Assembly (NCBI GenBank): GCA_901538445.1 | Contig: LR594584.1 | Span: 3,009,586-3,073,585 of the forward strand | DNA: 64,000 nucleotides | From: Gemmataceae bacterium | Lineage (GTDB): Bacteria; Planctomycetota; Planctomycetia; Gemmatales; Gemmataceae | Direction of reading: 5' to 3' | In this document: positions 44,351 to 52,980 of the stretch, piece after piece | Numbering within the stretch: position 1 is the stretch's first letter | How the letters are laid out: each line of letters begins with the position of its first letter | The notes under the pieces: generated by a model | What the model was told of the DNA's origin: nothing | Seen by the model: only the letters and a program-made list of their open reading frames with translations | Databases searched by the model: none | Position numbers and translations under genes: made by a program

Positions 44351-45325
44351 ACCGGTCCAAGCATCGACCACGTCGCGCCGCACGGGTGTTGCATTTCGAC
44401 GCCGGCTAGAGCGTGGCCCAAGCCAATCACGACCTAGAAATTCTAGAGCGTTGCCCCGTTTCGCGGGACGGGGCCACGGCGGCCCGAGGATAGGACATTC
44501 GACCGCATCATTCACCGGTGCCGGGGGTTCGTTTGCGGGGTTGGTTGGGGGGCACGTCCCCGCGGCGTTCAGCCGGCGTTCGCGCGCGATCCACCGCCAT
44601 ACCCGAGTGTGATCGATGCCGATGTCGGTGGCAATGTCCCGCGTACTACACCCGTCACGGTGCAGCGCCATCACCCGGGGGAGCAGCGCGGCCCGCGATT
44701 GCGGCCGGGACATTCGTTGTGCGGCCACGGCGTTCAGCCCGCGCCGCGTCGCGGCCGCGCGTTCGGCCGGGGGCGGCGCGTCGGGGTCGGCGAGGGTGAC
44801 GAGCACGATCCCGCCGAGTGCGGCGTTGAGGCGGGCGAGATCGTGCCGCAGGTAACCCGCGTTCCGCCGACGTTCCTCCTTGGCACGGGTCCAAGGGACA
44901 CACCGCGGACGTGCGAACCCGGCCGGCCGGAGCGCGCGCGACATGGATTCGACCACGATGTGCGTGGCCCCGCGCAGTTTCGCGGTGACGGCCGCACGCG
45001 CTAGGGTGTGATCGCCGGATTCCACGTAGGCGGCGTCAACGCCCACCCCGACGTGTTCGAGGTGACCAACTACAACCGCCCCCGTGTTCCGCACATGGTT
45101 GCAGACATCGCGGCGTTGGGTTCGGAGGTTTCCGCTCCGCGCTTGTTCGCGCCCGGAGACGCGCGCCAGCACTACACAAAGGAGACCGGGCCGCAGGACG
45201 CCCGCGGCACATACGATTCCGAATTGTGAAGGTGACGCATCGTCGTATCGAGTGGAATCACAATCAAAGTGGCGATAGTCAGTTGGTGTGGAACCAGCCG
45301 CGCCGGGCGGTACAGTAGATTTCAT
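44333..45325 (-). CDS. serine recombinase / resolvase-like protein
   Basis: About 330 residues; the exact start is unclear and the first 50 may not be translated. The resolvase domain has the nucleophile Ser in LARVSGREQARSGNLRTQRR, and the Arg-rich helix start in IVVESMSRALRPAGF. A C-terminal HTH (GCSTRDIATDIGIDHTRVWRWIARER) resembles resolvase/invertase HTH_7 domains. A Pro-rich tail follows. It could resolve element multimers or invert DNA. It is the only minus-strand recombinase here and converges on the M41-like gene. Confidence 0.68.
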   Translation of the reverse strand: MKSTVPPGAAGSTPTDYRHFDCDSTRYDDASPSQFGIVCAAGVLRPGLLCVVLARVSGREQARSGNLRTQRRDVCNHVRNTGAVVVGHLEHVGVGVDAAYVESGDHTLARAAVTAKLRGATHIVVESMSRALRPAGFARPRCVPWTRAKEERRRNAGYLRHDLARLNAALGGIVLVTLADPDAPPPAERAAATRRGLNAVAAQRMSRPQSRAALLPRVMALHRDGCSTRDIATDIGIDHTRVWRWIARERRLNAAGTCPPTNPANEPPAPVNDAVECPILGPPWPRPAKRGNALEFLGRDWLGPRSSRRRNATPVRRDVVDAWTGSPRPG

Positions 45326-45529
45326 GGGATAACCGTTGCAGCGGTGAACCCAATTAAGCAACGGGAGGGGACCTATTCCCCTCCCGTGCCAATTGCTGCG
45401 CCCATCATATCAGCCGCCGCGGCGAGTACCATTCACCACCCCAGGTGCGGTTGTTCCGCCCCGCGCGGTAAGGACGTGACGAATAAGAGTTGATCGCCGC
45501 GAAACGGTGTCCGCGAATGGAGGGCAAAG

Positions 45530-46018
45530 ATGAGCAACCACGGGCGACGGTTGGTAGGTGGTCGTGCGGCGGTGCGTTCGTCCGGCACCCGTCCGGCACC
45601 GCCAAGCACCCCGAGCGACGAGAGCCCGACGCGCGCCCCGAGTGCCGTGGCCGTCCGCCCACAGGCGGGGGACGCCACGCATGCGTGCGGGTGCCGGATC
45701 CGCGTCAGCGAATTGGCGAACCACCGGTGCAGGCGGTGCGACAAAGCGTCGCACCGTGCGCGGCCGCGCCCCCAGCCGGTTCTATCGTTCGGGGGGAGCG
45801 CGGTCGGCCGGTTACCCGATGGGGCCGTGAAAACGGTTCGGTACACCGCGGCGGAGGGATGGAGCGGGGCCATGACCGTTCCCGGGTGCCCCGTCACGTT
45901 CGCGGTGTCGGGGTGCGCGAACGAGGTGGCGTGTTGCCGCGCGTTGCACCGCCGGTACGTCGCGTGGTTCGTATCCCGGGCCGGTGCCGGCGAACCGAGC
46001 GATGAACGCACGGCCTAA
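45530..46018 (+). CDS. hypothetical protein with CxC...CxxC motif
   Basis: 162 residues, with GGAGG upstream of ATG 45530. A basic, disordered N-terminus leads to HACGCRIRVSELANHRCRRCD, a possible zinc site, then a beta-rich end (AVKTVRYTAAEGWSGAMTVP; CPVTFAVSGCANEVACCRAL). No family is recognised. The stretch 45,362-45,529 before it is non-coding. Confidence 0.5.
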   Translation: MSNHGRRLVGGRAAVRSSGTRPAPPSTPSDESPTRAPSAVAVRPQAGDATHACGCRIRVSELANHRCRRCDKASHRARPRPQPVLSFGGSAVGRLPDGAVKTVRYTAAEGWSGAMTVPGCPVTFAVSGCANEVACCRALHRRYVAWFVSRAGAGEPSDERTA

Positions 46019-46275
46019 CGCCGTTCACGACGCACGGCCGCGCGTGCGCCGACCAAGCCTTGGTGGAAACCCCTTCATGAATCCGGTGTGACGACCCCCG
46101 GTGCAAATCCCGCGTGGGTTGGGGAGTAACAGATCATGACGTTCCACGGGCGGGGCGAATCGTGCCCCGCTGCAAATGGGTGGAACCGTGATCGGTAGAA
46201 AATCACTTCAAAAACCGCCCCCACCAATCCACAAGGGTTCCGTGGCGTTGTTGAGTTGCATCACACCGCCCGTCG

Positions 46276-46926
46276 TCAACGGGTCCCGAGTGCCATTCGG
46301 AACTTGTCGAGGGTTGCTTCGTTCCCGAAAAACACCCACCGACCCCACGCGAAGGTGCCGGATTCATATTGACCAGCCGATTCCCTTGCCACTTTGGCCG
46401 ATGCTGTTTTTTCAAAGGTGACAACACCAGGGAGTCGCACGTGCTCGTCGAGGTGGACACTAGCGCTATGCACGTCTACATCGCCACCAGAGAGCAGGAA
46501 GAATTGGCCGCTACGGTAATGCCCCAGGTTCACTTTCAACCCCCGTGACCGCAGGTGGTCCAGCATTTCGCGGTAGGTCCAATCGGGTCCGTCCCCCGAG
46601 AAATCGAGAAGGGGTAAACCGGGACCCGATGGTGGCGTAGTCGACGGCCCCACCCCCGATGTGTCCCCGTGTTGAACCCGTGGGCGCGACCACCGCACCC
46701 CGGCCCACGCCGCCGCCGCAACGGTAGCAAGGAGAAGGACGAGCAAGAGTGCCCACCGGCCGGTGTTGTGCGTCCGTCGCCGTTTGCGTCGAGGGAGCGG
46801 AACGGGAGCGTCATCATCGCGAACGATGAACGCGGTGCCGCATTTGGGGCAATCCCATTCCAACCCGAGGAGTTCCCGCGGTGCGGTTGATTCGCGTCCG
46901 CAATCCGGGCAGGTCACAAAGGGCAT
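46276..46926 (-). CDS. zinc-ribbon membrane protein
   Basis: 216 residues starting MPFVTCPDCGRESTAPREL; the ribbon is CPDC...CPKCGTAF, a form very common at the N-terminus of planctomycete membrane proteins. A basic patch (RRKRRRTH) and a single membrane helix (WALLLVLLLATVAAAAWAGV) follow, then a C-terminal beta/alpha domain (YREMLDHLRSRGLKVNLGHY, VTFEKTASAKVARESA). It is at the right end of element 2. ATG 46926 is used. Confidence 0.72.
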   Translation of the reverse strand: MPFVTCPDCGRESTAPRELLGLEWDCPKCGTAFIVRDDDAPVPLPRRKRRRTHNTGRWALLLVLLLATVAAAAWAGVRWSRPRVQHGDTSGVGPSTTPPSGPGLPLLDFSGDGPDWTYREMLDHLRSRGLKVNLGHYRSGQFFLLSGGDVDVHSASVHLDEHVRLPGVVTFEKTASAKVARESAGQYESGTFAWGRWVFFGNEATLDKFRMALGTR

Positions 46927-47353
46927 AGCCGTTCCCCGTTCCATGAGATTACGCCAGATTGTCGTTCTTGAGTCCAGGCGTGTCAAGCAACGGCAGACGA
47001 TTCCCGGTTGCATCATGCTGCGGGAGAATCACGGTTGGGGGAACAATGGCCTTTGTTGGTGGTGCGTGGACGACAGGTGCTCCACAATTGTGATCCAACA
47101 ACCACCGCCAACGCGCCGGAGGGGATGGTCGGGAGCGGCCCACAACGGGCCGTTACCGTGTAAGGCAAAGGGTGAAAGGCGGTGACAGGGCCGGGGGACC
47201 GGTTCCCGGGAATTCCCGAAAACCCCCGGGAAGTGCCCGAATTCAAACGGAAACGACGCAGCGCATGCGTGTTGACGCAAAATGGCAGGTGTGGTAGGAT
47301 TCCCCTAGAAATGTAGTCGTTCGGTGCGTTTTAGTCGGGTCAAGAATTCGCCG
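46927..47353. other. 427-bp non-coding right end of element 2
   Basis: No gene is supported. A nested inverted repeat around 47208-47233 (TTCCCGGGAA plus CCCGGGAA) recalls the last leader hairpin of integrase 2. The last 49 bases before the core carry CTAGAAA and GTTCGGTGCGTTTT, which are also found left of core copy 1. Confidence 0.5.
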
Positions 47354-47398
47354 TTCACACGGACGAAGTCACAGGTTCAAATCCTGTATCGCCCACTC
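47354..47398 (+). repeat. attachment core copy 3: 3' half of tRNA-Val(CAC)
   Basis: Identical over 45 bp to the other two cores; four more bases (TGCT) are shared with copy 1. It is the right end of element 2. No integrase follows it; the next gene is the RND pump. Confidence 0.88.
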
Positions 47399-47976
47399 TG
47401 CTCTAAAGCCTCTCTGACGAAGTGGTTCACGCGTATCTCACGACCGGTCACTGCATTTTGACTCGACGGATTTCTTGGATACTGTTCCACGGAATCCGAT
47501 CGGTCTTTCCACATCTGCCGGGCGAGGTTTGTCCTCTGCCCCGCCAATCTCCTTCCACGCCAGTTTGATCGCGGTCAGTTCGTGAAACCAATCAGCACAC
47601 CGCCAAAGGTTCGCAGTTCATTCCGAGCAGGTTCGGGCAGCAGAGTGTACTCGTAGCCCAACGATTATGCCCGCGGATGTCCATGACCGGACACTCCGCG
47701 TGACTGATCTTGGCTCGTTCACGGGTGACGTTCCGTTCCCGGCGGGCTCAAGCGCAGCCACAGGCGACGTGAATCGCAGGGGTGGCCTCAGACGCGAGCC
47801 GACGACGAACGCCATAGTTCGTTCGCGGCACGCTGTGTGCCGTAGATGCAGACAGGTGATAAATCACTCAGAAATCCCGTCGCGAATGGCCACTAACTGG
47901 CCATTCGCTGCGGCTCGTGATCGAGTACTGGACAGCACCGCCTGTCTCGTTCGAACCACACTCTCCGAGACCCAAG
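47399..47976. other. 578-bp intergenic region with a relic and a perfect hairpin
   Basis: No intact gene. On the minus strand, two short frames that overlap around 47570-47600 (ending GGVLIGFTN and starting NLWRCADWFHEL) look like fragments of one decayed gene separated by a frameshift. A perfect 11-bp inverted repeat with a 5-base loop lies at 47882-47908, just before the efflux operon, and may be its operator or a terminator. Confidence 0.45.
47882..47908 (+). promoter_or_regulatory. perfect 11-bp inverted repeat upstream of the efflux operon
   Basis: GCGAATGGCCA and its reverse complement flank CTAAC, about 70 bp ahead of the pump start. TetR-type repressors of RND operons bind sites of this size, but no such gene is adjacent, and a terminator for an upstream transcript is possible. 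Confidence 0.5.
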
Positions 47977-50900
47977 ATGGGACTGGTCAAACTTGCCCTC
48001 GGCAACATTCACGGGGTAATCGTTTTCGCCCTGTTTATGACAGTCCTGGGAGCGGTCGCGATCATCTCGATCCCGGTTGACATCCTCCCGGCATTCAAGG
48101 TGCCCGCTGTTCAGGTTCTGACCTACTTCAACGGGATGCCCGCACGGTCCGTCGAGCGGACCTTGACCGACCGCATTGAGCGGTGGGTGAACCAGGCTCC
48201 GGGCGTGGCGAACGTCGAGAGCCGGTCCGTGTCCGGCGTCAGTGTCGTCAAACTGTACTTCCGAGAGGACACCGATCCCACGGCCGCACTGACGCTCACC
48301 AGTTCCCTCGCCGGCGGTGCCCAGGCGTACCTCCCCACCAACACGCTCCCACCCGTCGTGCTGCCGTTCGACCCGACTGGCACATTGCCGCTGGGGATCC
48401 TCACGGTCAGCAACCCGAAGATGGCCGAGCAGGAGGTGAAGGACCTCGCCCGCGTCGAGGTGCGGAACCGGCTCGGGGCGATCAGCGGGGTGGTCGCGCC
48501 TGTGGTCGTCGGCGGCAAGGACCGACGCATCATGATCTACCTCGACCCGAAGAAGTTGGAGTCGCGGAACCTCTCGGCGGTGGACGTGGTGGCCGCCCTG
48601 GACCGCGGGAACGCGATGGTCTCCCCGGGGACCGCGTACTTCGGCGAGAACCAGGTGTCCCTAGACACCAACATGATGGTCCGCACCGTCGATGAGCTAA
48701 ACGACATGCCCATCACGTTCGACGCCGGCCGGCAGATCCTCCTCCGAGACGTCGGTGCGGCCGTCGATGACGCGGTCATTCAAAAGTCCCGCGTCCGGGT
48801 GAACGGGAACCAGCAGGTGTTCGTGCCCATTTACCGGCAGTCCGGGTCGAGCAGCCTGGCGGTCGCCGACGGGGTGCGGGCGGCCGTGCCCCAGATGGAG
48901 GCGGAACTGCCCGAGGGGAGCAAACTCGCCTTCGTCATCGACCAGTCGGAGTACGTCCGCAAGGCCATCGAGAGCCTGCTCCACGAGGGCATCATCGGGG
49001 CCATCCTCGTCTCGCTGATGATCCTCATCTTCCTGGGCAACTGGAAGATGACGCTGATCGCGTCGCTGTCGCTGCCGCTCGCGATCATGGGGGCGATCAT
49101 CGGCCTCCAGACGACCGGGCAGACGATCAACGTGATGACCCTGGGCGGGCTGTTCCTCGCGATCGGCCCGCTCGTCGACAACGCGATCGTGGTGCTGGAG
49201 AACACGCACCGCCACCTGGAGATGGGCAAGACCCCGCACCAGGCGGCGTCCGACGCGACGACCGAGCTGACGATGCCGGTGATCGTCGCCACCCTCGCGC
49301 TCATCATCGTGCTGTGCCCCGTCGCCCTGACGCCCGGGGTCAGCGGGTTCCTGTTCAAGCCCCTGACGATGGCCGTGGCCTTCGCCATGTTCGCCTCGTT
49401 CATCCTGTCGTGGACGTTCGTCCCGGCGCTGTGCTCGCGGCTCCTGACGGGGCACGGGCACGGGAGCCACAACCCCGGCGGGCACAGCCACCCGGAGCGC
49501 GGCCCCGGGTTCTTCACCCGGGTCTACGGGGTGATCAACGGCGGGATCAACCTCGTCGGCCGGGGCTACGCGGGCCTGCTCGCGGTCGCGCTGCGGCACC
49601 GGCTCGTTGTGCTCCTCGGGGTCGGGCTGCTGTTCGTCGCGTCGCTCGGGCTGGCGAAGTTCATCGGCCAGGAGTTCTTCCCCGCCGTGGACGCCGGGCA
49701 GATCACGATCCAGGTCCGCGGGCCGTCGAACATGCGCCTCGACGCGACCGAGCGGCGGATCATCGACGTGGAGGCCGCGCTGCTCCTCGACCCCGAGAAG
49801 CCGGAACTCGGCGGCATCCCGGGCAACGAGCTGCAGATGGTCGTTTCCGAACTCGGGCTCAACAACGACTGGTCGGCCGCGTACTCCGCGAACGCGGGCC
49901 AGCAGGACTCCGTGATCCGGCTCCAGTTGACCCCCGAGCGAACGCGGTCGGCCCAGCAGTACGCCGTCATCCTGCGCAAGAAGCTCGCGGCCGACCCCCG
50001 GTTCGCCGACCTGGAGTTCAGCTTCGACACCGGCGGGATGGTGTCGGCGGCCCTCAACTTCGGCGCGTCGTCGCCCATCGACATCCAGGTCACCGGCGGC
50101 ACCCCCGAGCAGAAGTTCGAGGCCGCCGCGAAGATCAAGGGCCTGGTCGCGGACGTGCCCGGCGCGGCCGACGTGCGGGTGCTCCAGCGGAACGACTCGC
50201 CCTACCTCGTCCTGGAGGTGAACCGCGAGAAGGCCCAGGCCGTCGGCCTCTCGGCGAAGGACGTGGTACTCCAGGTCGTGACCGCCATGAACTCCAGCAT
50301 CGCGCTGACCCGGAACTTCTGGATCGACCCGAAGAGCGGGAACCAGTACTTCATCGCCGTCCAGTACCCGGACAACCCGTACTTCAAGATCGAAGACCTC
50401 CAGAACGTAACGGCGACCGGGACGAACCAGCGGCACCCGGTCCAGCTCGCCACTCTCGTCTCGGTCCGCACGACCGCCCAGCCGGTCGAGTTCAACCACG
50501 ACGGTCTCAAGCGGGTGGTCGATGTGCAGGTGAACACGGAGAACCGCGACATCGGGAGCGTCGCGGCCGACATCGGCAAGCGGCTCAAGGGGCTGGACCT
50601 GCCAAAGGGGATGAAGGCCGAGCTGCGCGGCGAGTACGCCAGGATGCGGGAGTCGTTCGACAGCCTGGCGGTCGGGCTGGCGCTGGCGTCGGTGCTGGTC
50701 TACCTCCTCATGGTCCCGCTCATGCGCTCGTTCGTCATGCCACTCATCATCATGGCCACGGTGCCCCTCGGGCTGATCGGGGTGCTGGTGATCCTGTGGG
50801 CGACCGGGAGTACGCTCAACGTGCAGTCCGAGATGGGCGTGATCTTCCTGGTGGGGATCATCGTCTCGCAGGGCGTACTGCTGATGGACTTCGCGAACCA

Positions 50901-51219
50901 GCTCCGCAAGCAGGGGCGCACGGTCCACGAGGCGATCGTCGAGTCCGCGGTGATCCGGTTCAAGCCGATCCTGATGACGTTCCTGGCGACGTTCCTCGAC
51001 CTGCTCCCGATGGCGATCGGGCTGGGCCGCGGGAGCGAGGCGCTGACCCCGCTGGCGCGGGCCGTCGTCGGCGGGCTCGTCTCCTCCACTGTCCTGACAC
51101 TGTTCGTCGTGCCGATCCTGTACACGCTCCTGATCCGTGACAAGCGCCACCCCCGCGGGCACCACAACGACGACGGCCGCCCCGGCACCCACCCGAACAC
51201 CGACCCGGTCCAGGGCTGA
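47977..51219 (+). CDS. RND efflux pump, inner-membrane permease (AcrB/MexF class)
   Basis: 1,080 residues, full length for the family, starting MGLVKLALGNIHGVIVFALF. Twelve membrane helices in the 1+5+1+5 pattern; helix 4 carries GPLVDNAIVVLEN with the proton-relay Asp, and the pore-side motifs match HAE-type exporters more than metal exporters (VDNAIVVLEN rather than a metal-type GAxxD). A His-rich loop GHGHGSHNPGGHSH lies near residue 500 and a second at the C-terminus. An upstream GTG at 47917 is possible but lacks an RBS. It is the first gene of a three-gene efflux operon. Confidence 0.92.
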   Translation: MGLVKLALGNIHGVIVFALFMTVLGAVAIISIPVDILPAFKVPAVQVLTYFNGMPARSVERTLTDRIERWVNQAPGVANVESRSVSGVSVVKLYFREDTDPTAALTLTSSLAGGAQAYLPTNTLPPVVLPFDPTGTLPLGILTVSNPKMAEQEVKDLARVEVRNRLGAISGVVAPVVVGGKDRRIMIYLDPKKLESRNLSAVDVVAALDRGNAMVSPGTAYFGENQVSLDTNMMVRTVDELNDMPITFDAGRQILLRDVGAAVDDAVIQKSRVRVNGNQQVFVPIYRQSGSSSLAVADGVRAAVPQMEAELPEGSKLAFVIDQSEYVRKAIESLLHEGIIGAILVSLMILIFLGNWKMTLIASLSLPLAIMGAIIGLQTTGQTINVMTLGGLFLAIGPLVDNAIVVLENTHRHLEMGKTPHQAASDATTELTMPVIVATLALIIVLCPVALTPGVSGFLFKPLTMAVAFAMFASFILSWTFVPALCSRLLTGHGHGSHNPGGHSHPERGPGFFTRVYGVINGGINLVGRGYAGLLAVALRHRLVVLLGVGLLFVASLGLAKFIGQEFFPAVDAGQITIQVRGPSNMRLDATERRIIDVEAALLLDPEKPELGGIPGNELQMVVSELGLNNDWSAAYSANAGQQDSVIRLQLTPERTRSAQQYAVILRKKLAADPRFADLEFSFDTGGMVSAALNFGASSPIDIQVTGGTPEQKFEAAAKIKGLVADVPGAADVRVLQRNDSPYLVLEVNREKAQAVGLSAKDVVLQVVTAMNSSIALTRNFWIDPKSGNQYFIAVQYPDNPYFKIEDLQNVTATGTNQRHPVQLATLVSVRTTAQPVEFNHDGLKRVVDVQVNTENRDIGSVAADIGKRLKGLDLPKGMKAELRGEYARMRESFDSLAVGLALASVLVYLLMVPLMRSFVMPLIIMATVPLGLIGVLVILWATGSTLNVQSEMGVIFLVGIIVSQGVLLMDFANQLRKQGRTVHEAIVESAVIRFKPILMTFLATFLDLLPMAIGLGRGSEALTPLARAVVGGLVSSTVLTLFVVPILYTLLIRDKRHPRGHHNDDGRPGTHPNTDPVQG

Positions 51220-51254
51220 ACCGCACCGGGCGAATACGATACGGAGCCAACGAG

Positions 51255-52925
51255 ATGAACGACTCTCCCGATACCGACCACCGCACCGACCCGACCGCGG
51301 GGGGCCCGACCCACCATGCCCGGCCCGCGCACCGCCCGTCCGGACGAACACGGCGGCGGCTCGTGGGCGGGGCCCTCGTCTTCGTCACACTCGCGGGCGG
51401 CGTGGCCGCGGCCGCGGTCCTCACGGGATTCCTCCCCAACCCGATCGTTGCTGGCGACCCGAAGGCCACGGGGCTGACCGAGCCCCGCGAAGCCGCCGGG
51501 CCCCTCCCGGTGAAGGTCGTCACGCCGAAGCGCGACCCGAACTTCCGCATCTCCATCCGCCGGGTGGCGGTGATCGAGCCGTACCACCAGGCCGGGCTGC
51601 GGGCGCGCGTGTCCGGGGTGGTCCGGAGCGTCACCAAGGACATCGGGGACCCGGTGCGGGCCGGCGAGGTGCTCGCCGAGATCGACGTGCCCGACCTCCG
51701 GCAAGCCGTGGAGCAAAAGGACGCCATCATCCACCAGCGCGAGAAGGAACTCGCAGCGTCCCGCGCCGACCTCGCGGTCGCCCGGTCCGCGGTCGATGCC
51801 GCCACCGTCGCGGTGAAGTTCAAGGCGATCGAGGTGACCCGGGCGCGGGACCTCCGCACCGCCCGCAAGCTCGAACTCGACCAGTGGGCGATCCTGTACA
51901 GGGGGGACGCGGCCGTGAAGGCCCGGGTGGACGCCGCGACCCTCGAGTACCAGGCCGCCGACCGCGCGTTCGAGATTTCCGAGGTGGACGTCGAGAAGGC
52001 CCGGGTGGAACTGACCGGAAAGGCCGCAAGTCTGGAAAAGTCGGCCGCCGATATTGAACTGAAGCAGGCGCTCGTTGAGGTCGCCCGGCGGGACCGGGAC
52101 GCCGCGCTCGTCCAACTCGGGTACACGCGGCTCCACGCACCGTTCGACGGGGTGGTCGTGGCCCGCAGCACCGACCCCGGGCGGTTTGTGTTCGGTGCGT
52201 CGGCCGAGCCGCTCGTCACCGTGGCCCGCACCGACCTCGTGACGGTGGCCGCGAAGGTCCCGGACAGCGCCGCCCCGTTCGTCTCGTGGGACACCGAGGC
52301 GCTCGTCGAGTTCGCCCAACTCCCGGGCGTCACCGTCCGCGGCCGGATCACGCGGTACAGCCACGCGATCGACCCGGCCGACCAGACCATGCGGGTCGAG
52401 GTGGACGTCTACAACGGCACGCAGGCCGAGTACCGGGCCATGCTCGCCCGGTCCGCGGTGAAGAGCACACTCGCCCCGCTCATCCCGCTCGACTCCACCG
52501 CCGCGGTCGTCGCGGCCGGGGCCGGTCTCATCCGGAGCAAGGCCGACCACAAGGGCTGGCACGAGGGCGAGGCGCTCACCCCGGATTGGGGTCCCGACGG
52601 GCACTACCGCCGGATCGTCGCCGGGACGACCGCGACCGTGCGGCTGGACCTCGAGAAGTTCGGCGACTCGCACCTGCTGCCCTCGGGAGCCGTGTACGGC
52701 CGGGCCGGGCAGTCCTACATCCTCCTCGTCGAAAACGGAGTCACCCGGCAGGTGCCGGTGGTCGTGCAGATGAACGACGGGAGACTGGTGAAGGTGGCCC
52801 TGGTGGTCACCTCGGGCAGCCAGCAGTTGCTCCAGGAACTGAGCGGCACCGAAGTGGTCGTGGCCACGCGACAGTTGGAAGTGGGCGAGGGCCGCAAGGT
52901 CGCCACCGTGCCCGAGAAGTGGTGA
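51255..52925 (+). CDS. RND periplasmic adaptor (membrane fusion protein)
   Basis: 556 residues. A single N-terminal membrane helix (LVGGALVFVTLAGGVAAAAVL), lipoyl-like halves (AGLRARVSGVVRSVTKDIGD and YTRLHAPFDGVVVARSTDPG) around a long coiled-coil hairpin (residues about 150-260), then a beta barrel and the C-terminal membrane-proximal domain (LLPSGAVYGRAGQSYILLVE). It bridges pump and outer-membrane channel. It begins 35 bp after the pump stop. Confidence 0.9.
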   Translation: MNDSPDTDHRTDPTAGGPTHHARPAHRPSGRTRRRLVGGALVFVTLAGGVAAAAVLTGFLPNPIVAGDPKATGLTEPREAAGPLPVKVVTPKRDPNFRISIRRVAVIEPYHQAGLRARVSGVVRSVTKDIGDPVRAGEVLAEIDVPDLRQAVEQKDAIIHQREKELAASRADLAVARSAVDAATVAVKFKAIEVTRARDLRTARKLELDQWAILYRGDAAVKARVDAATLEYQAADRAFEISEVDVEKARVELTGKAASLEKSAADIELKQALVEVARRDRDAALVQLGYTRLHAPFDGVVVARSTDPGRFVFGASAEPLVTVARTDLVTVAAKVPDSAAPFVSWDTEALVEFAQLPGVTVRGRITRYSHAIDPADQTMRVEVDVYNGTQAEYRAMLARSAVKSTLAPLIPLDSTAAVVAAGAGLIRSKADHKGWHEGEALTPDWGPDGHYRRIVAGTTATVRLDLEKFGDSHLLPSGAVYGRAGQSYILLVENGVTRQVPVVVQMNDGRLVKVALVVTSGSQQLLQELSGTEVVVATRQLEVGEGRKVATVPEKW

Positions 52926-52932
52926 GCGGGTC

Positions 52933-52955
52933 GCCCCGCGCAGGACGCGCGGGGC
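52933..52955 (+). terminator. 9-bp hairpin between adaptor and channel genes
   Basis: A perfect GCCCCGCGC stem with loop AGGAC lies between the adaptor stop and the channel RBS. No T-run follows, so it is more likely an mRNA stability or attenuation element within the operon than a full terminator. Confidence 0.5.
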
Positions 52956-52980
52956 CGGGTTCATGACGCAAGGAGATGCG

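Larger units (their letters stand above)
41297..47398 (+). mobile_element. integrative element 2
   Basis: A 6.1-kb segment between core copies 2 and 3, in the same orientation as element 1 with its own tyrosine recombinase just inside the left end. Cargo: DUF1580 protein, zinc-knuckle protein, M41-like peptidase, antisense serine recombinase, Cys protein and membrane zinc-ribbon protein. There is no replication gene, so it may depend on a helper or be replicated only with the chromosome. Confidence 0.8.

Noticed and set aside
47618-47815. 65-codon minus-strand frame in the gap before the efflux operon
   Set aside because: No RBS and no protein-like pattern; only the neighbouring frames suggest a relic.
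48697-51351. Very long minus-strand open frame of 884 codons opposite the RND pump
   Set aside because: It is a GC-rich shadow of the pump gene: the product is Arg/His/Asp-rich low complexity with no domain, while the plus strand encodes a complete RND protein.
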